From Oegoconia quadripuncta (taxonomy: Eukaryota > Arthropoda > Insecta > Lepidoptera > Autostichidae): 64,000 nt of DNA. Below, one piece after another: positions 57,340-64,000 of this stretch. The DNA lies in contig OX438743.1 of NCBI GenBank assembly GCA_949316235.1, positions 31,093,242 through 31,157,241 of the forward strand. The letters run 5' to 3'. The position numbers and the translations under genes were made by a program. The notes below the pieces were generated by a model, which ran no database searches, was not told where the DNA came from, and worked only from the letters and a program-made list of their open reading frames with translations. Position 1 is the first letter of the stretch; each line of letters begins with the position of its first letter.

Positions 57340-57804
57340 CTCACAAAGTAAATAAATGTTAAGTTATTCAAGGAAATCTTACAATTGATATGTAGAACTA
57401 TATCTATAGTAAACTGTAAGTATTAATGTAGCATGAGAATAGACTCAATTGACTATTGTTTTATTTGATAGTAGGTATCGGTTATTAGTTCGAATAATAT
57501 AAAAATATGTGTACAAAGATCTGAAAGGTATATTGTCGGCCATATGCCGATGTCTATCGATGACTAAATGTAACTGACTGAAGCTTAAATATCCCACTGC
57601 AGAGCACAGGAGCCGTATTCTAAATGGTTCGATATGTAATCGATATTCAATTTGGTGTCGGAAAGTTTCAAATTTCGAATGTGTTTCCGTAAACAAAAAC
57701 GCAATCATAGCCACGGACAGTTCCAAATTCAAATAATAACAGGTATGTAAATTGAATAGTATTATTGATTCCAAAATTCAACTTTAAGTTAACGCAGGGT
57801 ATTA

Positions 57805-57918
57805 TTTTATTTATCATTTATTGCACACAAGAAAAAAACATACAGATACAACATAATAGAGACGACCAACAGGTTCTGCTTATTTCTACAATGAAATTTC
57901 TTCCAGCAGACCTACGAA
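57805..57918 (-). mobile_element. LINE-T 3' tail
   Basis: Complement of ggtctgctggaagaaatttc, ttgtagaaataagcagaacc and cttgtgtgcaataaatgata, with an AAAT-rich end. Frames at 57765-58051 read this repeat. Confidence 0.8.
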
Positions 57919-58459
57919 AGAGAGATATGACTGGAAGAGGCAGATAAGACGTGCACAATGGAAATCTAAAAAAATGAATAAATATGATAGATAAAAAAAA
58001 ACCTAACTGAATATAAATGTAACTAAATTTTTGTCTTCTGATTACAGACACATCATAGCATTTTTGAGAAATTTATCCTAATTATTCATATATCAGTAGT
58101 GTGCTGCTCACCTGAACTATTATTATATCTCTATGATTTGCCGCTGACCTAACATTAATAGGACTACTTAGTTAATCTTAATTAATATTCCTATAACAAC
58201 CAATTCTTTGAAGTTGTTTACATGTTTACTTATAAACAAAAGTAATGTAAAGTCAAAGCAGTATGTAGTTACCCACAAGTTTCTTTCTAGTTGACCCTCA
58301 TCATTCGCTATCGGCGAGTGTCCTTCCCACCGGAGTGACAACGGTGCGGTGCCCGCGGTCTTAGGTTCGCTTCGTGTCATTTACAAATTGTCACTCTTAT
58401 AGAACATACCCGGAGGTCTGTTTGGTTTTTGACGTAGACAGGTAAAGGCATGCCATGTC

Positions 58460-59075
58460 AAGCCTACGTTACTACTATGAAGGCGATATTTTACGCCGAA
58501 ACAGCTTTTGGTACTTTACCAGGCTCAGGTTCGCTCGTGCATGGAATACTGCTGTCACCTTTGGGATGGTTCAGCCAAGTACCAGCTGGCTGCACTCCAT
58601 TCTGTGGAACGACGTGCCAAAAGACTCATTGGTGACCATTCGATCACTGCTAAATTGCAGAGCCTCGAACACCGTCGCAAGGTCGCCTGTCTCTCAGTCT
58701 TTTACAGAATGCCCTTCGGTGAATGTGCGTTGGAATTACACAATCTTATTCCACCATCGCCATTCCATCTTCGGACTACTAGGCGCGGGGAGGGATTCCA
58801 ACCGTTATTATTATGTATGTTAACATACCGAACATTCACACTAAGCGGTTCGATTCTTCATTCATAATGCGAACAGCCAAGGCATGGAACTCCCTTCCGG
58901 CGTCAGTCTTTCCTGAATCCTACAACCTTGGGATCTTCAAGAGCAGGGTGAATAGGCATCTACAGATCGCATGCTTCATCTTCGGCCACATCGTCACTTC
59001 CCATCAGATGAGATTGTGGTCAAATGCGTATCCAGTTAACCATAAAAAAAATGAAATAACAAAGAAACAAAATAT
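58460..59075 (+). mobile_element. Jockey-type LINE reverse transcriptase, C-terminal part, frameshifted
   Basis: The frame from 58508 reads LYQAQVRSCMEYCCHLWDGS, RRAKRLIGDHS and LEHRRKVACLSVFYRMPFGE, ending near TTRRGEGFQP. An overlapping second frame from 58813 continues with KRFDSSFIMRTAKAWNSLP and ESYNLGIFKSRVNRHL before the tail. This is the usual C-terminal region of jockey-clade ORF2 proteins, downstream of the polymerase fingers and palm, and the frame change near 58815-58830 shows it is dead. Upstream, 58460-58507 is diverged coding DNA. The 3' tail is cttcatcttcggccacatcg, then gatgagattgtggtcaaatg and an A-run. Endonuclease, catalytic YADD region and ORF1 are missing, so it is a typical 5'-truncated insertion. 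Confidence 0.9.
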
Positions 59076-59584
59076 TTTTTAATACACATTAATAACAAAC
59101 GTTACAAACAAGGATAAACAAAAAAGAGAACAGTATAATTTGGTGACCTTATCACTAAAAGCGATCTCTCCCATGCAACCTTTGGGTTAGTAAAGGAAGC
59201 ATTTACGCACATAATATAGATAGCGTGTGCGATAAACTAATTTCGACAAAATAAATAAATAACTTAAATAAATACATACGTTAATTGAATACATACCAAC
59301 ATACTACCTATATATAACAAATATAATATATACCTATATGTAAATTTATACTAAATAAATAGAATAGTACGCAACTAAGTAGGACAGAGTAAAATGCGAG
59401 TATGGAACGGAAATCAATAGATAAACATGTAATCAATAACAGAGAAAAAAAACATACAAAAAAAAATAATTTCAATTTGTATGGTGGTCAGCAGTTCAAG
59501 CCTCGGTACAATTGACCGCACGTCAAGTGTAACACTGCCAGTATAAGCTGACCCACAGTACGGTAGCGTGCTTATGAATTCAAA

Positions 59585-59715
59585 CCAAAAAAGATTTATT
59601 TCATAGGATAAAATTATCAATTGACATCGTCGTATGACATTACTGCTCATTCACAAGGCTGACTCCCCAGAGAAGAACGACCAAGAAACTCAAGGGTTGC
59701 TCTTTTTCAGTTACT
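59585..59715 (-). mobile_element. LINE 3'-end-like repeat
   Basis: ctcattcacaaggctgactc, cccagagaagaacgaccaag and aaactcaagggttgctcttt match 52215-52280; the outer part has decayed. Confidence 0.6.
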
Positions 59716-59855
59716 TTGTGTAATATTAAATTGTATAATTTGACTGAATATCCGTCCATTCTTATCATTCAAATATTCAGACATTTTATTATAGCCCTTT
59801 GTAAATAATGTCTGTTGTATGCTAGATATTTTGTTTAAATGATTTTAGATTTTTT

Positions 59856-60200
59856 TTATAGACTAAGTTTTCGTAAACAAATTACGATGCTAATGTTAAT
59901 ATATTGATTAAATTTATTCCCAAGAAACAGACACCCAGAGTGTCTGCAGAACTTCGACAGAACAAACAATACAATTGATATCCGCGGCGTTTCCCCACAA
60001 CAGTAAGTTATTGTGCTATGGAAATAGCAGAAATAAGCAACCTCGCGGTGTCCACATCTGTGAGAGAACGTATTTTTAATAGCAAACGAATATGTCGACC
60101 CCACTGGAGTCCTTTACCCAACGTAATGCCTAGGTCCACAAGCTCCAACTCTTCGTTTTTTACCAAAATAGTACTGGCTACCTGTTTATCATTAGATAGT
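59856..60200 (-). mobile_element. Jockey-type LINE reverse transcriptase fragment, deleted and frameshifted
   Basis: The minus strand encodes LVKNEELELVDLGITLGKGL then QWGRHI and KIRSLTDVDTAR. This corresponds to the thumb-side region of jockey/CR1-like reverse transcriptases with a FLGITLD..LQWG-type motif; about a dozen residues usually found between the HI and IRSLTD parts are missing. In the next frame FCYFHSTITYCCGE continues the family's YFSYFHSIMTYG stretch, so a frameshift lies near 60045-60060. The plus frame 60018-60218, despite having an ATG, is a shadow of this. Confidence 0.75.
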
Positions 60201-60439
60201 GAGAACTTTATACATTAAGGCAGTCGATTATTTCATGTGAATCATACACTGTATGGCATACAGATTGAACTTTAGAGACTTGATTAATCTGATGTGCGAT
60301 CAACTGTACTAGGGTATGCTTGAAATAATCTAAAGCCTGAACTTACCTCTACATAACAAGGTTAACAAAAACATACGTTATCACAAAAACTTTGAAGGCA
60401 ACCCAATAATATTTATTATAAAATGACCAAGCTTACCTT

Positions 60440-62040
60440 TGCAGTCCAAAGACCGTGCATGCGCTCACACAAAAAAATTGCAACAAAAAGTTACAAAACG
60501 GGGTGGGTGGACCCGGTCCCACCTCACCACCCACCATTCTTTCCCCCTCTCATATCTCTGCACTCGCCAACGCTAATCTCTGTATTTTATGAACGTAATT
60601 TGTCCCCCACACCATCAACAAAAACTAAACTCTATCACCGTCGTCCAAATCACAATTTCCTACAAAACCGCTCCTGGTTGTGTTAGCACAGGACTTTCAT
60701 AGCAGACAGCTAAGGGAGTGAGGTCTACCCACCTAAAAACGTGGAAACACTGATGAATGTCCCCCATTAGATGTTATTTATTTAGAATGTGGCCGAGAAA
60801 GGGACTGGGCCGTTTAAGTTTACCTAAAGTTTACTTAGGACTGAGTGTATTGGGTTAGACTGAAGACGTTTTCAACGGCGAAGACGGATGGCGCAGTTAC
60901 GGGGGTCCAGTTTTTTGGGTTTTGCGTTATGATGGTATTTTGTCACAGGGGGATGACTGTGCAGTAATTTATGGGAATGGAGGCGGTATTTGTTATATTT
61001 GAAAAATAATTTTAGACAAGTTTGAAACGACTTCAGATAGAGAAATTAGGTTAACTATAAGACGTAAGGAGTAAGGACCTGGGTGATGTATTCCCTAAGA
61101 TTAATATAGTGAAGTATTTTGCACGGTATCAAACCGTGGTCTTATTTAATAAACTTCTGGTAGAATTTAAAAGTAACATAACATCTACAAAAGAAAGCTT
61201 AGGTTACTTCTTCTGGAAAATGCTTTTGCTCCATTGACCAGTTTCTCCAGTGTGGATTGTAATTAGGTATAGTTTTATGAATTAGTATGTAATGTAAGTG
61301 TATGACTTAACAGAAAAAATATTAAATATTTTGATGATATAATGCATGAGTAATGAATTGATAATTTAGATATGCCTAATGTTAATATTAATGATTTTTT
61401 TATTAATTTAATAAATTTAATAATATAATTATGTACAAGCCTATTTCATAAGCAAACAAATCCGGAATAAATAAATTGAATTGAATATTACGTAGCTCAT
61501 GCTTATTTTTTAAAAAAGTTCAAGTCTAACTATAAAGTACACTCGAGTGCATTAAGGGCAGAATTTCTTTTTATATTCCGTAAAAATTTTGTCACTATAT
61601 TAAGCTATTGCTATCTAATCTTTACGGCTCTTCCAGGTGGTACGGGTATCGCAGTCTGGCAAATAAACTATACGTTTATTTTCAAGAACACAGTACACGA
61701 AGGTCTTATAAGAAATAAGTTATATTTGACAACAGACATCCTTTTAAATACATAAAGCTTTCAAGGTCACATAGTAATTTTTCGTACAATATTTCCAAGT
61801 TTAACCTTACAATATTGATCAACTTGAGGGTGATTTGAAATATTTTTTCAAGCTAAAATACAAGAATTTTGTTATTCAAGTGGTAAAAAGAGTAAAAATA
61901 GCTAATGCTGAATTCTTTTCTATCACAGTCAGAGTTCCACTAAAACTCCAAACCACATTAATCTTACGGACATTTTGTCTCTACTAAGGATACGCTTCGG
62001 TAATAAAATCGAATAGTTTTAAGAATATAAATAGTATATG
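60440..62040. other. No assignable feature
   Basis: A C-rich zone (60500-60640, for example ccacctcaccacccaccatt) precedes AT-rich DNA. The plus frame 60423-60686 is proline and histidine rich by composition only. An ATAAATAAATTGAATTGAA end near 61468-61488 could be a decayed LINE tail. Confidence 0.4.
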
Positions 62041-62055
62041 TTTTAAGAATATAAA

Positions 62056-62330
62056 TAATGACGACCTGTTTGGTGTAATGGTTAGCAACTCTGACCACTA
62101 TACCAACAGGTTGCGGGTTCGAATCCCGCGGGCATATGTTTGTGTGATGAATACGGACATGTGTACCCGAGTTATGGATGTTTTCATTTAGTTATAATAA
62201 GTATTTATTTCCAAAAAAAAATGTATTTATGTAGTATTATCAACCATCTGGTATCCACAACACAAGCATATAGTTGCTTAATGTGGAACTAGATGGCATT
62301 GTGTGTATGTCCAAGGATATTTATTATATA
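62056..62330 (+). mobile_element. SINE-C, full length
   Basis: acgacctgtttggtgtaatg, accactataccaacaggttg, B-box gcgggttcgaatcccgcg, gttatggatgttttcattta, aaccatctggtatccacaac and gaactagatggcattgtgtg, then tccaaggatatttatta. The best plus-strand copy. Confidence 0.9.
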
Positions 62331-62344
62331 TTATTATTATTATA

Positions 62345-62645
62345 TTGAAATCTTATTGTCTGGCAAGGTTGACATTGATTGGTTATGTGTGGTTTCGGCA
62401 CGTAAAAATAATTCTTTTCCCGTAAGGTGAAAGGTGACATAAGGGAGTTTCCGCCGGAAACATCTATAAATTTACATGTTTTAACGACGATGGGCTCACG
62501 CCTTAGCATGTGTGCATTTCTGTATATTTGGAAAGGTGAGCCGTCGATGTGGTTTCAAGCCTTAAACTTTCAATTTTACACCCAAATTCTAATATTCGAT
62601 CTCTGAAAACCCCATTTGGGATAAAGGTCGCGACGTTATGTATTA
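62345..62645 (+). repeat. Rep-4 copy
   Basis: ttatgtgtggtttcggcacg, ttttaacgacgatgggctca, aaaggtgagccgtcgatgtg and aaccccatttgggataaagg match 21842-22135. The minus frame 62324-62509 is a reverse reading. Confidence 0.75.
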
Positions 62646-63239
62646 AATTTAAAGTAAGATGATACTGGTATACTACTTATAAGAGTTACTTTTTTAATTG
62701 TATTTTGAATTGTTAATGTCTGCCTAAGTCAAGTTGACAGTAGAATGAAATTATTAATTTATTAAGATGTTTTATTGTACAATACCAAAATTTTAAAAGC
62801 TTACCAGATCCACTAAGATAATTTTTATTACTGCTCGAGTTTTTATTACTTAAAGTAGAAATCTGAAACAATGTATTACCACTGGTAGGGGAGATCGGGC
62901 AAAATGGACAAGAAGCACGCAGCGGTCTGTCTGTCGGTGTGTCAATAGGTAACTAATGGAGCCGCTCCTCCCTTCTCGTTGATTGAACGGAGTTTATGCG
63001 CGAAAAATTGTACAAATACCAACTATAAGATTTATCTAGTTATAGTGTCATATAGGGTAGGTATAGACAGATTCAAAAGTGCATAAACCAGACTCTAACG
63101 ATTACGATTTTGAAGAATGCCCTTGAAATTGGAACGGAAAATATTTAAAACGTACTACAGTAAACGAGTAATGGTTTTGACCTTAAATACAAGGGTGTGT
63201 ATTGGAATAAATGATTTGAGCCGGTATATCATAAAAAAA
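62646..63239. other. No feature seen
   Basis: AT-rich except 62885-63005 (gggagatcgggcaaaatgga, gagccgctcctcccttctcg), which has no other copy in the window. Confidence 0.4.
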
Positions 63240-63496
63240 AAATATCCTTAGACATACACACAGCGCCATCTAGCTCCACAGTAAGCAATTATAGGCCTGT
63301 GTTGTGGATACTAGATTGTTGATATACTACATTATACATATTTTTTTTGTAAATAGATACTATAAATGAAAACATCAATAACTCTGGTACACATGTCCGT
63401 ATTCATCACACAAACATATGCCCCTAGCGGGATTCGAACCTGCGACCTGTTGGTATAGTGGTCAGAGATTCTAACCACTACACCAAACAGGTCGTC
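63240..63496 (-). mobile_element. SINE-C, full length
   Basis: aatatccttagacatacaca, cagcgccatctagctccaca, tagattgttgatatactac, agcgggattcgaacctgcga and accactacaccaaacaggtc. It faces the 62056 copy in inverted orientation. Confidence 0.9.
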
Positions 63497-64000
63497 CATT
63501 CATGCATGTTCCTATAACTTTCATGCATGAATAACAAATTTTAACAAACAAATATTAGTGACAGTTGAAGAATGACTAGTAAAAGCATGAGAGTCCGTGA
63601 GAATTGGGAACAATAATGGCGCACCTCTATCATTGTTTTTACCTTTCTTGATAATAAATAATAATTGACAATGGTAAAATATGTTATTTCTTTAGTTAAG
63701 ATAAGTTACAACATATTTAAAGATTAAATTATTACAAAAAAAAACATGATAAAAGGATCCACTGCCGAATCTTTCTTAGTAATTTACAAAAGAAATGGTG
63801 CCTAAATAGAACAGTGACATTTATGTTATTATGTATCATATAAAGTAACAAATTGTTATTATAAGATGAATTCTAGTTATATAATTTTAAGAAATGCCGT
63901 GTAATCCTACCCTGATACACTTCGCCCCACGTGTACCTGTAAAACGTTCTGTATAATATGATATTATGTCGTGTTCATGTCTAATGTATACTATTTTTTA
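63497..64000. other. No feature seen
   Basis: AT-rich DNA without frames, tRNA-like boxes or shared repeats. Confidence 0.5.

Noticed and set aside
57445..57774. Minus 109-codon frame, possibly an upstream exon of 57039-57339
   Set aside because: No consensus donor joins it to the exon-like frame and no domain is seen; kept only as a remark.
58168..58380. Minus 70-codon frame with GC-rich start
   Set aside because: The first half (58280-58375) may be an old repeat, but I could not match it to anything in the window or to a family.
60018..60218. Plus frame with a true ATG, 66 codons
   Set aside because: The opposite strand encodes a recognisable jockey reverse-transcriptase fragment, so this is its shadow.
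1..64000. Telomeric TTAGG arrays, rRNA genes, mitochondrial insertions, intact LTR retrotransposons
   Set aside because: Looked for and not seen.

Overview
The window looks like nuclear DNA of a moth or butterfly (Lepidoptera). It is AT-rich and carries several repeat types typical of lepidopteran genomes: tRNA-derived SINEs, RTE-clade and jockey-clade non-LTR retrotransposon remnants, LINE 3' tails ending in a tgcaataaa-type signal plus short A-rich repeats, and abundant palindromic MITEs. Species and chromosome cannot be told from the sequence. Family assignments rest on memory of such repeats and on comparing copies inside the window, not on a database search.

No intact, recognisable host gene is present. 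Nearly all long reading frames are short, lack a convincing start, or are shadows of repeats. Coding material I can name is broken transposon sequence: an RTE endonuclease piece (6358-6601, -), an RTE C-terminal piece fused to another LINE's tail (27828-28045, -), a jockey-type reverse-transcriptase C-terminus with a frameshift (58460-59075, +) and a second jockey reverse-transcriptase piece (59856-60200, -). Four unnamed coding candidates remain: a broken frame of about 290 codons at 7691-8560 (-), a 301-base exon-like frame with good splice signals at 57039-57339 (-), a cysteine-rich exon-like frame at 48197-48320 (-), and an ATG-initiated small frame at 36957-37118 (-).

Repeat families, named here for reference. 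SINE-A (head accgcctccgtggctcaatg): 2590, 5056, 12745, 21490, 27119, 43398, 49660. SINE-B (head with accaacggttgcgggttcg): 1481, 19712, 30092, 45486, 47672, 49043. SINE-C (head acgacctgtttggtgtagtg): 9236, 27690, 52590, 62056, 63240. SINE-D (head gagcgtcggtggctcagcgg): 9259, 16981. MITE-1 (ends tataccggatgag): 3396, 6734, 29484, 43210. MITE-2 (ends near attaataaa plus ctcaagattgag): 4120, 35761. Rep-1 to Rep-4 are unclassified lepidopteran-type dispersed repeats. LINE-T is a LINE 3'-tail family (gctggaagaaat ... tgcaataaa).

Layout: 1-9900 holds a CpG-rich block, SINEs, MITEs (one carrying a nested 80-bp TA-flanked MITE), the broken frame and a triple-nested retroelement (9236-9920). 10000-31000 is mixed repeats and hairpins. 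31000-36000 is relatively repeat-poor, with GC-richer low-copy blocks that could be regulatory. 36900-44000 contains a striking palindromic array (37690-38030), perfect hairpins and a SINE-split MITE. 44000-64000 is again dense in SINEs and LINE debris. The most economical reading is a large intron or intergenic interval. I found no convincing new gene system; the best leads are the broken frame at 7691-8560, the palindromic array, and the exon-like frames.
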